A DNA stretch of 64,000 nucleotides from Chitinophaga sp. XS-30 (GCF_008086345.1 NZ_CP043006.1:5144032-5208031); one strand, 5' to 3'. Shown: positions 44,801 through 53,316, counted from the first letter of the stretch. A program made the numbers and translations. Notes: generated from the letters alone by a model not told the origin.

Positions 44801-45405
44801 ATACTGCTTATTAACAAAGTTGCGTTCGCATTAACTTTAAAAAGCTCGAAGCGCCCGCTAGAATCAGAGACTGTGATGACCTGAGCGCCTTTTACAGCGA
44901 CAGTAACCCCAGAAAGAGGCTTTCCAGAGAAATCTCTCACTAATCCTGAAACATTGATTTTGGGAATTGTGTCTTTGGTTGAATATGGCAACTCACTTCT
45001 TCTGATTGATTCCCTACTCAACACCACAGCCCCTCCCCTGAACTTCCACACAATCCCCCTCGCCCCCAGCAGCGCATCCATCACCGCCGTAAACCCCTTC
45101 CCGGAGATATCCACGGTGATCCGCTCCGTATCATCAAGCGTCGGTTTCCCGTACACAAAGGAGAAACCCGACTGTTTTTCGATCTGACGTAATGCTGTTT
45201 CGATAGGGATGTTGTTGCCTTGAACGGTGATACGGGAACTGTCCTGCGTGAAGGCTTTACTCTGTAGAGACAGCAATACCAGCAATAGTAGCAGCCATCT
45301 TTCCCGCTTTGACCGGCAGTAGAAAATACTCATAATTCGCATGTTTGTTTGGTTAGTACGAGGCATAATTTGCCCACCCACCCTATAAAGGGCGAAAAAT
45401 TTCAT
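41845..45405 (-). CDS. SusC/RagA transporter with STN domain (FecA-like signalling)
   Basis: This is a 1186-residue TonB-dependent transporter. Starts at 45405, 45342 or 45333 are possible; the later ones place RSKRERWLLLLLVLLSL as a normal signal peptide. Domains are STN (about 55-115, ITVQGNNIPIETALRQIEKQSGFSF), carboxypeptidase-regulatory-like (about 150-225), plug (VLSTGYQDLPKERVTGSFS, VVDNFPYEGDLNN) and barrel ending SLAIGLNVTF. The STN domain should signal through the FecR/sigma pair encoded just upstream. The first 130 codons are GC-rich and the rest AT-rich, a break near 45020. Confidence 0.93.
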   Translation of the reverse strand: MKFFALYRVGGQIMPRTNQTNMRIMSIFYCRSKRERWLLLLLVLLSLQSKAFTQDSSRITVQGNNIPIETALRQIEKQSGFSFVYGKPTLDDTERITVDISGKGFTAVMDALLGARGIVWKFRGGAVVLSRESIRRSELPYSTKDTIPKINVSGLVRDFSGKPLSGVTVAVKGAQVITVSDSSGRFELFKVNANATLLISSIGYSKKEIKIRGNSNLFIELEERITELKNIEVLSTGYQDLPKERVTGSFSHIDNELYNRQLGTNVLERILNVTSGLNFESRNQFVNNRSAITIRGISTINASMQPLVVVDNFPYEGDLNNINPNDVESVTVLKDAASASIWGVKAGNGVIVIKTKRGRYNQESKIQFVSNVSIAEKARIFTTPTMSVNELIDFQKSLFASGYYNDYDDSYPSFNYFPAIPEVAEVLLAHRRGEISQFQADEQIAYLRSNDIRNDITKYLLQTGINQQYAINLSGGGVKHKYYGSIGYDNNRSTSIGDNFKRLTVRLDNTYSPIKNLEANGYIVYVSSRTDNNSVSLSGLSALPYNRIIDDEGNYLSVTNEIRKKFVDTASYPSLYDWNYRPLDELRNRNNRGDRQEMRLGTGFRYSVIPGLSVEAKYQFQYEISHLRNLNSLNTYFTRDLVNRYMSIDNGRVIYGVPPGSILDMQDSNIKSWNFRSQLNYSKTLKSSSLVGLAGVEFREVKMEQEFIRKYGFNEQTSQTSIVDYVTQFPYLSSNGFSTANVAYLDNISGNISRYRSIFGNAAYTYDGRYTATVSGRIDGSNFFGVKANQRKVPLWSAGLSWNISEENFFTLKSFPYLNVRLTYGFNGNTNNSAAAYPLVSYSIASLTQAQSATLISPPNPSLRWEKVRMTNVGIDFGMIKDIISGSFEYYQKKGIDLISDIQVDPTSGFTKYTTNNAEIKGVGVDVSINSNNIRLNNFKWSSNFLFSFTKDKVLKYSITPTTVSQYLSEGTPIVGDPLFKIYSYEWAGLDPVTGGPRVYLNDTISSFSTAATNSKIEDLVLAGSTMPVFYGALRNNFSFRNFSLSVNITYKMGHYFRRSSVRYTNLYRGLNEHSDYSKRWLEPGDELETHVPSIPSSGDASRVNSIYSQSDILVEKADHIRLQDIRLSYDFGNGVRNYKVFKGAQIFAYATNLGLIWKTNKEGVDPENQNMAASRSLAIGLNVTF

Positions 45406-45501
45406 CTACGATAAATACAATGTTTATCCTCGCCTCAAGCCAGGAGAAAGAACATGCACAATTTCGCGTTCAGATTGTGTTAAGGTGTATGATGTTGAAT
45501 A

Positions 45502-46080
45502 CTAGATTTGGATGCGAATGCACATGCAGATGACCAATAAAATATGTATTAATGACCTCAGCTTGACCATTGCCAGTTTCAGATGCGTTTTTAAAGAATT
45601 TTTGGAAATGCCCATCCTGTCGGATGCTTCGGCGTAAGAAAGCTGCTCTATATAAACAAGCTCAATAGCTTGTCTCCGCATAGGCGTAAGAACAGACATC
45701 AGGTATTGAACCAGCGATTCGTTTTCATGTTGGTTGATATCCCGGAGCACTTCCGGCAGACCTCCATAGGTAGTAGTGTTGGCCCAATGGGCGTACTTCT
45801 CATATTTCTTCTCCTGGGACTGGCGTTCACGTATTTTCCACATGCATTGATTATGCACCATCCGCATCAGGTACCCCCGGATATCCTTGATCTTCTCCCA
45901 AAGCGCCGGCTTGCCCAGCAAAATGGCAAAACATTCCTGCACAACATCCTCGGCTTCCTTGTCATCTTTCATGATCGTATAGGCGTACCGGATCAGCTCC
46001 TTGTAGTGATTGGTAAATGCATGCCTGAATGCATGACGGTTCCCTTGTTGAATTTCAGATATGATATCCCTCTCTTTCAT
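45502..46080 (-). CDS. ECF RNA polymerase sigma factor
   Basis: This 192-residue sigma-70-like factor has region 2 (RYAYTIMKDDKEAEDVVQECFAILL) and region 4 (LTPMRRQAIELVYIEQLSYAEASDRMGISKNSLKTHL). The last 14 residues are hydrophobic (HILLVICMCIRIQI), an odd tail. It lies 96 bases upstream of the STN-SusC gene, which it very probably transcribes under control of the FecR anti-sigma encoded upstream. Confidence 0.92.
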   Translation of the reverse strand: MKERDIISEIQQGNRHAFRHAFTNHYKELIRYAYTIMKDDKEAEDVVQECFAILLGKPALWEKIKDIRGYLMRMVHNQCMWKIRERQSQEKKYEKYAHWANTTTYGGLPEVLRDINQHENESLVQYLMSVLTPMRRQAIELVYIEQLSYAEASDRMGISKNSLKTHLKLAMVKLRSLIHILLVICMCIRIQI

Positions 46081-46508
46081 TATAATTCGCGGTATATAAT
46101 CTCGAACTTTGATCTATTGCGATGCCAGTGTATTCTTCTTTTAATTCATCTAAACGGTTGGTAATGACGAGCAGCTAAAAGAGAGAAAAACGAACTTGAT
46201 GCGACGAACATTCTATAATTACGGTTGATTAAAAAGAGTATCAATACAGTTCGAAAATTGTGAAATTATATCAAAGATATCGTTATTTATTTGTTAAGGA
46301 ATTTAAAATGTTCGAATCCCCAAACTATGACTGGTATTGACTTGTAGAAAATTGACGATGGAAATATCATCCGCTTATTTGTTAAGGCAATTTTAAGGAA
46401 TGTGAAGAAATATTGGCATTTTTATTCACCCTTAAAAAGTTGTTTTGCTATCTCCTGAATAGGGTAAAAAGTAGCGTTTTTACCGCCCGAAAAAGCAAAC
46501 TGCCATCT
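46081..46508. promoter_or_regulatory. AT-rich gap between FecR and sigma genes
   Basis: This 428-base region has no ORF of interest. It separates two genes that are normally adjacent. It is visibly AT-richer than the FecR gene and should carry the sigma-gene promoter. No exact TAnnTTTG was identified. Confidence 0.4.
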
Positions 46509-47681
46509 CTATTTACAATGTAAAACACCGTCCTTCCAGTAAAAGTTCGCATCCTTCGTCAGATTCATCAACTCCACAAACTCGGAAAGCGGCCTGTTCC
46601 TGTCCAGCCGCCCCCGAAACTGCACTTTCGCGATCTCCGGGTTATCGATCACCAGCTCCGTATTGAACCAGCGCGACAGCATCACTGCGATCTCGCTCAC
46701 CGGCGCATTCCGGAAATAGTGAATACCTTCCCGCCAGCTGACAGTGGTAGACAGATCAAAGGGCTGCACCATAATATTATCCGCCTTCTCCTTCACCACT
46801 GCCTCCTGGTTGGGTTTCAGCTCCTTACGCTTCCCGCCCCCGGCAGATACGGCTACCTTTCCGTTAACCAGCGAGGTGACCACCTGCCCGGCCTGGTAGG
46901 CATTCACATTGAATTCCGTTCCCAGTACATGTACATCGGCCTCGCTGGTATGCACCACAAAAGGCGCCTCCGCCTGCTGCGCTACCTGGAAGTACGCTTC
47001 CCCGGCCTCTATATACACTTCCCGGCTTTTCCTGCCCCGGAAACTGAGCGGGAAACGGAATTTCGTGGTGCTGTTCAGCCACACAACGCTCCCATCCGGC
47101 AATTCTATCCGGTAATCCAGCCGGTTAGGCACGGTGATGGTATTCCAGCCGCTGGCTTCGAGGTCCGCATCGCCCGCCAGGGCCGCCATTTTTAACACAC
47201 GGTTGGTATTGGACAATTGTGCATTGCCCAAAGAAAGGACCTGTTGCCCGGAGTCATGCAGCACTATGACCTTTCCATTGGCCAGTTGCAAGGTTGCCTG
47301 CTCCCCGGGGGTCCCGGTCCCGGAAGCACTGATGCCCGCCAGGTCAACAGATCTTTGTTTTATGGGTGGGAGGAGAAAAATTGCCGCCAGCATAACCGAT
47401 GCCGCCACCGCGGAACCAATGACCAGGTTCCGCCGCCGCACCGTCTTATGCCGCCGTAGCTCCTCTTCTTTTTCCAGTACTTTTTGCCAGGCTTCCTCCG
47501 GATCAAGCCGGTCCAGCATAGCGGCCATTTCCTCCCGAGGGAGCATGCTGATCTCGTCCCGGATCTGCCGGGCTTCCTCATGGGCCGCCAGCAACGCTTC
47601 CAGCTCAACGCTTTCTTCCGGGGTCAGCTCACCAAAATGGGCTTTGATTAAAAGTTCACGGATGTGAATGATATCGGGCAT
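46509..47681 (-). CDS. FecR-family anti-sigma factor
   Basis: The 390-residue protein has an N-terminal cytoplasmic region that binds the sigma factor (1-85) and one transmembrane helix (about 86-106, LVIGSAVAASVMLAAIFLLPP). The periplasmic FecR domain follows (about 180-290, NTITVPNRLDYRIELPDGSVVWLNSTTKFRFP), then a C-terminal DUF4974-like domain (PVSEIAVMLSRWFNTELVIDN) that should contact the STN domain of SusC. It is encoded upstream of the sigma gene, the reverse of the usual order, and is GC-rich like the core genome. Confidence 0.92.
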   Translation of the reverse strand: MPDIIHIRELLIKAHFGELTPEESVELEALLAAHEEARQIRDEISMLPREEMAAMLDRLDPEEAWQKVLEKEEELRRHKTVRRRNLVIGSAVAASVMLAAIFLLPPIKQRSVDLAGISASGTGTPGEQATLQLANGKVIVLHDSGQQVLSLGNAQLSNTNRVLKMAALAGDADLEASGWNTITVPNRLDYRIELPDGSVVWLNSTTKFRFPLSFRGRKSREVYIEAGEAYFQVAQQAEAPFVVHTSEADVHVLGTEFNVNAYQAGQVVTSLVNGKVAVSAGGGKRKELKPNQEAVVKEKADNIMVQPFDLSTTVSWREGIHYFRNAPVSEIAVMLSRWFNTELVIDNPEIAKVQFRGRLDRNRPLSEFVELMNLTKDANFYWKDGVLHCK

Positions 47682-47804
47682 TATGCAAGTATCAGTGTAG
47701 TATTAAGACGCAGTTTAACAATATGCGGGTGAATTTAAAAAAAATTAACATTCAAAGTGCCTTTTTCAGGCGCTGCCCTGCAATGCTATCGCAGCGCGGA
47801 CAAA

Positions 47805-47812
47805 TAAATTTG
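47805..47812 (+). promoter_or_regulatory. Putative -7 element of the T9SS-protein gene
   Basis: TAAATTTG matches TAnnTTTG, with a leader of about 65 bases to the ATG at 47884. No -33 TTG was located at good spacing. Confidence 0.45.
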
Positions 47813-47883
47813 TGATGAATACCCACCTCTGTCCGCAGCACTGCCTGTTTGCCCGATTGTCAACCATTTAAAAGCGCACTGCC

Positions 47884-48771
47884 ATGAAACGCTTGCTACT
47901 TTTCGCCGCCTTTGTCCTGCCTAACCTCCCGCTATTTGCCCAATGCAGCGTGGATATCGGGGAAGATGAATTCCAGCCTATCTGTTATACCTACTGGGGA
48001 ATGTATGCTACCCAGCTGGCCCCATGGGCGATCGAAGAACCGGGCTGGACCTACTCCTGGTCGCCCATAACGGGACTGGATGACCCGAACATCCTCCAAC
48101 CCATGGCCAATCCCAGCGTTACCACCACTTACACCCTCACAGTCACCGCGCCGGGCTGCGGCACCTTCATCGCCGGCACCTCCCGCGTGGAGATCATGCC
48201 CAACACCCCTACCATCACGCCCGCCGGTCCCATTACACACCATTATACGGACACTTCCGCCGTGATCCTCACTTCAGACGCGCCCTACGGCGGCTGGTAC
48301 AAAAACGGCACACTGGTACAGGGCTGCTGCAACGATACCTATATCGTCAATTTCAACAACAGCAGCAGCAATACGACCGACTACTACCGCTACTACTCCC
48401 CCTACAGCTGCAACTGGTGGTCCAATACCATTGAAGTGAATTATATCGGCTGCGGCCTTTGCAGGGTGACCATTATTAATGAGATAACCGACCCGGCAAA
48501 ACGGCAAAACGAAAAGATCAAAGCCATGAGAGCACTGGAAAGCATCCGGCTATTCCCGAACCCCGCCAGCTCCAGGCTCTCCATCTCCGCCCAAACCCCT
48601 GTTACCGAAGTAGAGATCAGGAACGTCAGCGGCGCCACCGTCAAAAAGATCAAAACCAATGGAACAATGCCCTGTTCGCTGAATGTGGAAGACCTGCCCA
48701 CCGGGTACTACATCTGTACAATGACTATGTCCGGCGGTATAAAGCAACTGCCTTTTGTGGTACGCAGATAA
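47884..48771 (+). CDS. Secreted protein with T9SS type A sorting domain
   Basis: The 295-residue protein has a signal peptide (MKRLLLFAAFVLPNLPLFAQ) and an Ig/PKD-like region (TYSWSPITGLDDPNILQPMANPSVTTTYTLTV). A Cys- and Tyr-rich middle follows (GCCNDTYIVNF, YYSPYSCNWWS). The C-terminal domain from about residue 223 begins LFPNPASSRLSIS and ends in a basic beta-strand (GIKQLPFVVRR), the classic type IX secretion signal. It is predicted to be exported and released or anchored at the cell surface. The ligand is unknown. A good terminator follows. Confidence 0.88.
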   Translation: MKRLLLFAAFVLPNLPLFAQCSVDIGEDEFQPICYTYWGMYATQLAPWAIEEPGWTYSWSPITGLDDPNILQPMANPSVTTTYTLTVTAPGCGTFIAGTSRVEIMPNTPTITPAGPITHHYTDTSAVILTSDAPYGGWYKNGTLVQGCCNDTYIVNFNNSSSNTTDYYRYYSPYSCNWWSNTIEVNYIGCGLCRVTIINEITDPAKRQNEKIKAMRALESIRLFPNPASSRLSISAQTPVTEVEIRNVSGATVKKIKTNGTMPCSLNVEDLPTGYYICTMTMSGGIKQLPFVVRR

Positions 48772-48792
48772 ATTGTCCCGCTTAAAAAAAAC

Positions 48793-48818
48793 ACTCCAGG
48801 TATGAAAATACCCGGAGT
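48793..48818 (+). terminator. Terminator of the T9SS-protein gene
   Basis: An 11-bp stem ACTCCaGGTAT/ATACCcGGAGT with one mismatch and a GAAA loop is followed by TCCTTTT. Confidence 0.8.
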
Positions 48819-49188
48819 TCCTTTTAAATTGATAAAAATATTCAAATGCGAGTTAGCGGCGTATTCGGCATTCCAAAAAACGCCTGAATACCACCACCTC
48901 CTTTAGTCTGCCAAATTATATAGAAAGCATGATAATAAAAGTATCAATTCGAATGCAATTCAATCAATCCTCCTGTTAAAAAAAACACTGCCAAGAAGCC
49001 ACCATAGCCAATTTAAAAATACACCCACAAAAACCTTCTCATTTTCCGGCAAATTTCTATTTTTTGTTTTCACCCTTCCCTGCGAGTAACGCCCTCATTA
49101 TTAGAGAGAAAATTTCAACACAACATTCTAAAACCACGAACCATTAGCAAAAATTAATTCACTAACCCGGCATAAATCAATAATCATT
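48819..49188. other. Intergenic region before the AraC gene
   Basis: These 370 AT-rich bases have no recognisable gene, repeat or RNA. The AraC gene promoter presumably lies near the right end. Confidence 0.4.
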
Positions 49189-50199
49189 ATGCAACCCAGT
49201 TTACCCTCTGCCATCCTCTGGATCGAAAGACCCACTTTCTGGCACCCCGCAGAACCCTCGGCAAAGATCGCAAAAGAGTATGCCAGCCTGATCATGCCCT
49301 GCAGCGTTGTGGATTTTTCCAGGACCAAACTTCACGAAAAGCTTTGCCAGAAAGTGGACCTGGGCGATTTCAACATCTGGACGCATGATGTGCTGGCCTT
49401 CCTCACCCATCAGCTCGGGCCGTACACGCCGGAGCATATACTGGCCCTGCATTATATGTCGCAATCCAATGTGGATGCAGCCATCCTCAACAAGATACCC
49501 GTCAAGCTGATCGCCAGCCAATACAACCTGTTCAACCTGCCGGAAGGTCTCAACAAGGCCACCCTTTCCGCAGGCGAACACTTCTTCAGCTTTCACATCA
49601 ATACCCAACCCGGCACTTTCGCCCGGTTGAAAGACCGGTTCCCCGAACTGGCAAGACTGGCGGAGAAAGAAGAACAGATGAAAATGGCGCCCGGCCCCGT
49701 CAATAATTCCCCGCTGATGATCAACGATGCCATCAGACTGCTGATAGAAAGCATCCTGGCCTGCAGGTTCATCAACCTACAGGCTAAATATTATCTCTAC
49801 CGGGCGTGTGTGGACCTGCATATCATTTTTGCCAATCAGGACAAAAACCTGGAACTGGACCGAAAGGCCCTTACCCTCCGGGAAGAAAACTGCCTGAAAA
49901 AGTGTTACGACATCCTCACCCGCCGCCTGGATATCGCCATCACTCCCGCCGAAATGGCACGAACCACCGGCATGAACGCCCGCGATCTGTCCCAGGCCTT
50001 CCTGCATGAATACGGCATGCCCATGGAAAAATTCCACTATATGTTGAGAATGATGGAAGCCTACAGATCGATCGTGCAGGGAACCGGGAGCCTGAGCGGG
50101 ATTGCGCATCGCACCGGATTCATCAACGGCCGGCAGCTCACCCGGGAGTTTGTCGCGCATTACCACATACATCCGCATGAACTGACGCACGCCCAATAA
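49189..50199 (+). CDS. AraC-family transcriptional regulator
   Basis: The 336-residue regulator has a poorly conserved N-terminal region and a C-terminal AraC-type double helix-turn-helix from about 245 (ITPAEMARTTGMNARDLSQAFLHEYGMPMEKFHYMLRM; SLSGIAHRTGFINGRQLTREFVAHYHIHPHEL). The sensing domain is not a clear cupin. It stands alone, flanked by long non-coding gaps. The sulfatase at 51160 and the lyase locus are candidate targets by proximity only. Confidence 0.9.
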   Translation: MQPSLPSAILWIERPTFWHPAEPSAKIAKEYASLIMPCSVVDFSRTKLHEKLCQKVDLGDFNIWTHDVLAFLTHQLGPYTPEHILALHYMSQSNVDAAILNKIPVKLIASQYNLFNLPEGLNKATLSAGEHFFSFHINTQPGTFARLKDRFPELARLAEKEEQMKMAPGPVNNSPLMINDAIRLLIESILACRFINLQAKYYLYRACVDLHIIFANQDKNLELDRKALTLREENCLKKCYDILTRRLDIAITPAEMARTTGMNARDLSQAFLHEYGMPMEKFHYMLRMMEAYRSIVQGTGSLSGIAHRTGFINGRQLTREFVAHYHIHPHELTHAQ

Positions 50200-50689
50200 A
50201 AACCCGGCACAAGCCATAGGATATTTCCGGATACTCCGCCGACAACAGCTGGGAGTTCCTTACCTGTTTGCCATCTTCTTCCAGCTGTACACCTGGCACA
50301 ACTATACCGGCAACCGGAAAGAAAGCCGGGGGCCGGGCGATAAACGCGGATCCACATATTTGTTTGCGGAAAATTCACCCTTCCCGCGTCAAAATTCACT
50401 CTTAAATTGCGTACCAAATCGTCAATTTGATATGTAACTTTTCAAACATCATCCGCAGGCGGATTACCCTCCTTAATGTGCAATGCAGGGACATGAGATT
50501 TTCTATTCAAGCATACACCAACCGTTTTTCCTTCCCCGAACACTAGTTTCCGTTCTGATCAGATCTGTATCTGACAGGGTTCGCATCATTTTTCTCTCTT
50601 AGTATCACGACTGGCCCTTAAATGCATTACGCCTGCACTGTAAATCGTGAACGCATACATTATCTTTTATCGTCTAACCAAATGTCGTT
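50200..50689. other. Intergenic region after the AraC gene
   Basis: These 490 bases have no supported ORF. The left part is GC-rich with short inverted runs; the right part is AT-rich. No terminator with a clear T-run was found. Confidence 0.4.
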
Positions 50690-51019
50690 ATGAACAGCTT
50701 TTTAGGGCTTCCTCCTTATGAGAGCAAGCCTGCATTTGATGATAGGAATTTCAAAGCGTATGTAAAACAAAGATATTTCGACCAACTGTTATCACATAAG
50801 AAAGTAAGTTTCCGGGTAGCCATTATCCTCACCATTATGGCATCCATTTGCCTCATTCTCGCTATTACGATCAAAACGGATTATTATACCTTGTCCTTTG
50901 GCCTGGCTACCGTTCCTTTCAGCATTGCCACACAGCGATCCTTTTCGCATTATTACCGGATATGTAAAGATATTGCAACATTTGTGGACAAGGCACTGGA
51001 GTGGGATGAGGAGGTTTAG
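50690..51019 (+). CDS. Small two-helix membrane protein
   Basis: The 109-residue protein has a soluble N-terminus (1-38) and two predicted transmembrane helices (about 42-60 and 66-82), then a short C-terminal cytoplasmic segment (YYRICKDIATFVDKALEWDEEV). No family is recognised. It lies upstream of the third sulfatase gene on the same strand, with 140 bases between, so cotranscription is possible but unsupported. Confidence 0.6.
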   Translation: MNSFLGLPPYESKPAFDDRNFKAYVKQRYFDQLLSHKKVSFRVAIILTIMASICLILAITIKTDYYTLSFGLATVPFSIATQRSFSHYYRICKDIATFVDKALEWDEEV

Positions 51020-51159
51020 CATTCAAACCGCCAGGATATTTTTATACGGGAGTATCATGGATGAGGTTGTGAACCCTGTCTGCTATCCGTGAAAAAGTTG
51101 GGAATTTGATATTATTTTTTTGCATTTTAGTTGCCGGGTTCAAAAACAAAATCCACGTT

Positions 51160-52653
51160 ATGAAGCATAAACTGAGGCAGACTGGCACCTGCATAACTTT
51201 GCTGCTGGCTTCTCTGCTTGTCCCGATCGGCAACATATATGCGCAAACGGCCAGACCAAATATCGTGATATTTATTGCAGACGATGTGTCTTACAATGAT
51301 CTTGGATGCATGGGGCATCCTGTGCTGAAAACACCGGCGATCGACAAACTGGCCAAAAACGGGATCAGGTTTTCCAACGCATACCTCACTACAAGTTCCT
51401 GCAGTCCCAGCAGGGTTAGTATATTGACCGGCAGATACCCGCATAACACCGGTGCCGCCGAACTGCACAGTCCCATTCCTCCAGGCCAGGTAGCTTTTCC
51501 AAAGCTGCTGAAAGAAAGCGGATATTACACGGCCCAGGCGGGTAAGTGGCATTTAGGTTCATCGGGAATAAAACCGGATGGCCCATTTCTTGATGCGTTC
51601 GACAGGGTTGGCGGCTCACATGCAGATGGCGGTGGGCCGGGTGGTGAGCAGGCATGGGTAGAATATTTACAGCAGCGTCCGAAAGACAAGCCGTTTTTCA
51701 TGTGGTTTGCAGCACAAGATGCACACCGTGGTTGGGATAACGCCCCCAAGCCTGTTCAATATTCAGCGCAAGATGTACAGGTGCCGGATAACCTGGCAAA
51801 CACAGCAGCCACCCGCACCGATCTGGTTCGTTACTACGAGGAGGTAAGCCGTTTTGACCATTATGTTGGTAAAGTCGTTGATGAACTGAAGGCCCAGGGA
51901 ATTCTTGAAAATACGCTGATCATTGTTATGGCAGATAACGGCCGGCCCTTTCCAAGGAATAAAACCCGTATGTATGATGAAGGGATCAAGACCCCGTTAA
52001 TCATTCATTGGCCTGCCGGCGTAAAAGGACGTAACCAGGTTTCATCCAGTCTGGTAAGTGCGATTGATATTGCACCAACTATACTGGAGGTTGCCGGTAT
52101 ATCGGAATGCGCCTCCGTTCAGGGAAAAAGCTTCAAAACATTGTTAGCGGAACCAACCGCTAAATTCCGGAACTACGTGTTTGCGGAGCATAATTTTCAC
52201 AGCTTCCGGGCTTATGAACGAATGGTGCGAACCGACAAGTATGTTTATATCGAGAACGGACTGCCCGAACAAAGCAATGTGGGAGCAACTGACATTATGG
52301 GTGGCGCAGCTGGTGCCGAATTGAAAAAACACTACCTGGCCGGTAAAGCAACCCCTCTGCAAGCCTTGATATTCATCACCCCTCAACCGCAATTTGAGTT
52401 TTATGATCATTCTGCAGATAAAGATCAATTGATCAATCTATACGGCCACAAGGGATATAAGGCTCAACAGCAACACCTGGCCGACATATTGGAAACGTGG
52501 AAAAAGGAGACCGGAGATGATCAACCGGAAGATCTTACCCCCGATTGGTATGACAGATGGGATAATAAGGCGTTGCCGGAAAAAGGTAAACGCGGCACAA
52601 TGCCCGGAAGCCTTCAAAACGCGACTTCCATTCAAAAACCAGGGCCGTTTTAG
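51160..52653 (+). CDS. Secreted sulfatase (third in the window)
   Basis: The product is 497 residues from ATG 51160, which gives a signal peptide (CITLLLASLLVPIGNIYAQ). Sulfatase signatures are IFIADDVSYNDLGCMG (metal ligands), the active site SSCSPSRVSILTGRYPHNTG with Cys81 as formylglycine precursor, AGKWHLGSSG and VMADNGRPF. The sequence is of the S1 N-acetylglucosamine-sulfatase/heparan-like kind, but the substrate cannot be fixed. Base use is slightly AT-richer than that of the other two sulfatases. Confidence 0.92.
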   Translation: MKHKLRQTGTCITLLLASLLVPIGNIYAQTARPNIVIFIADDVSYNDLGCMGHPVLKTPAIDKLAKNGIRFSNAYLTTSSCSPSRVSILTGRYPHNTGAAELHSPIPPGQVAFPKLLKESGYYTAQAGKWHLGSSGIKPDGPFLDAFDRVGGSHADGGGPGGEQAWVEYLQQRPKDKPFFMWFAAQDAHRGWDNAPKPVQYSAQDVQVPDNLANTAATRTDLVRYYEEVSRFDHYVGKVVDELKAQGILENTLIIVMADNGRPFPRNKTRMYDEGIKTPLIIHWPAGVKGRNQVSSSLVSAIDIAPTILEVAGISECASVQGKSFKTLLAEPTAKFRNYVFAEHNFHSFRAYERMVRTDKYVYIENGLPEQSNVGATDIMGGAAGAELKKHYLAGKATPLQALIFITPQPQFEFYDHSADKDQLINLYGHKGYKAQQQHLADILETWKKETGDDQPEDLTPDWYDRWDNKALPEKGKRGTMPGSLQNATSIQKPGPF

Positions 52654-52681
52654 GCGGGATGTAAAGCAAGTTTCCTGGCTG

Positions 52682-52727
52682 AAAAAACGCCTTGTAAACT
52701 TCTCATTTACAAGGCGTCTGGTGCCCC
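52682..52727. repeat. Direct repeat copy A (terminator plus tRNA-Leu 3'-end-like)
   Basis: The copy contains a perfect 12-bp hairpin ACGCCTTGTAAA/TTTACAAGGCGT (52687-52717) followed by CTGGTGCCCC. It matches copy B at 53368-53413 with a few differences. On the minus strand it serves as terminator of the yefM-yoeB operon. The bases beyond the hairpin resemble the 3' end of the tRNA-Leu gene, suggesting a duplicated attachment site. Confidence 0.65.
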
Positions 52728-52802
52728 TTGGTGAACAATTTTCGAACTGGTTCCTGCAAGATTTAAAGTTGCTTCGGTATCTGAAACATTGTGGTTAGCT
52801 AC

Positions 52803-53072
52803 CTAGTGATAATGAAATCTGCATTGAATAATATGCAACCGCTTGTCTTTCACAGCATATACCAGTCTGTGTTCATCAGTTATGCGGCGGCTCCAGAAGC
52901 CGGAAAGATCCCCTTTCAGGGGTTCCGGTTTCCCAATTCCTTTAAAGGGAGAGCGTAAGGTATCTTTAATAAGATCGTTAATGCGCTGAAGGATTTTTTT
53001 GTCCTGTTCCTGCCAATAAAGATAATCGTCCCATGCATTCGTCTGCCATACCAGTTCCAGCTTATTTTTCAA
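52803..53072 (-). CDS. yoeB: YoeB-type mRNA interferase toxin
   Basis: This 89-residue RelE-fold toxin carries the YoeB signatures WDDYLYWQEQDKKILQRINDLI, GKPEPLKGDLSGFWSRRITDEHRLVY and the C-terminal catalytic CRFHYH. It cleaves mRNA at the ribosome when free. The start is a TTG at 53072 overlapping the end of the antitoxin gene by 11 bases, so translation is coupled. It sits between two copies of a tRNA-Leu-linked repeat. Confidence 0.92.
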   Translation of the reverse strand: MKNKLELVWQTNAWDDYLYWQEQDKKILQRINDLIKDTLRSPFKGIGKPEPLKGDLSGFWSRRITDEHRLVYAVKDKRLHIIQCRFHYH

Positions 53073-53316
53073 TAAGTTTATGTTTAACGGATTTGCCTTT
53101 ATTCATTTCTGCTATTGCATCTTCCAGTCTCTTTCTGTTAGCTTTGGTGCTGGTCAGATGCAATGTTTCCTGGATAGAATTATATTCATCTAAATCCATT
53201 ACCACCACATTTTTACCCTGCATTCTGGAAACGACTACAATTTCTCTATCCTCATTTACCGCGTTCAGGTTTTCAGTGAGATTATTACGGAATTCTGTAT
53301 AATTAACTACTCTCAT
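53062..53316 (-). CDS. yefM: YefM-type antitoxin
   Basis: The 84-residue Phd/YefM antitoxin begins MRVVNYTEFRNNLTENLNAVNEDREIVVV, the N-terminal dimerisation/DNA-binding domain, followed by the NVVVMDLDEYNSIQETLHL pattern. A charged C-terminal tail wraps the toxin. It neutralises YoeB and autoregulates the pair. Antitoxin-first order is standard for this family. Confidence 0.92.
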   Translation of the reverse strand: MRVVNYTEFRNNLTENLNAVNEDREIVVVSRMQGKNVVVMDLDEYNSIQETLHLTSTKANRKRLEDAIAEMNKGKSVKHKLIEK

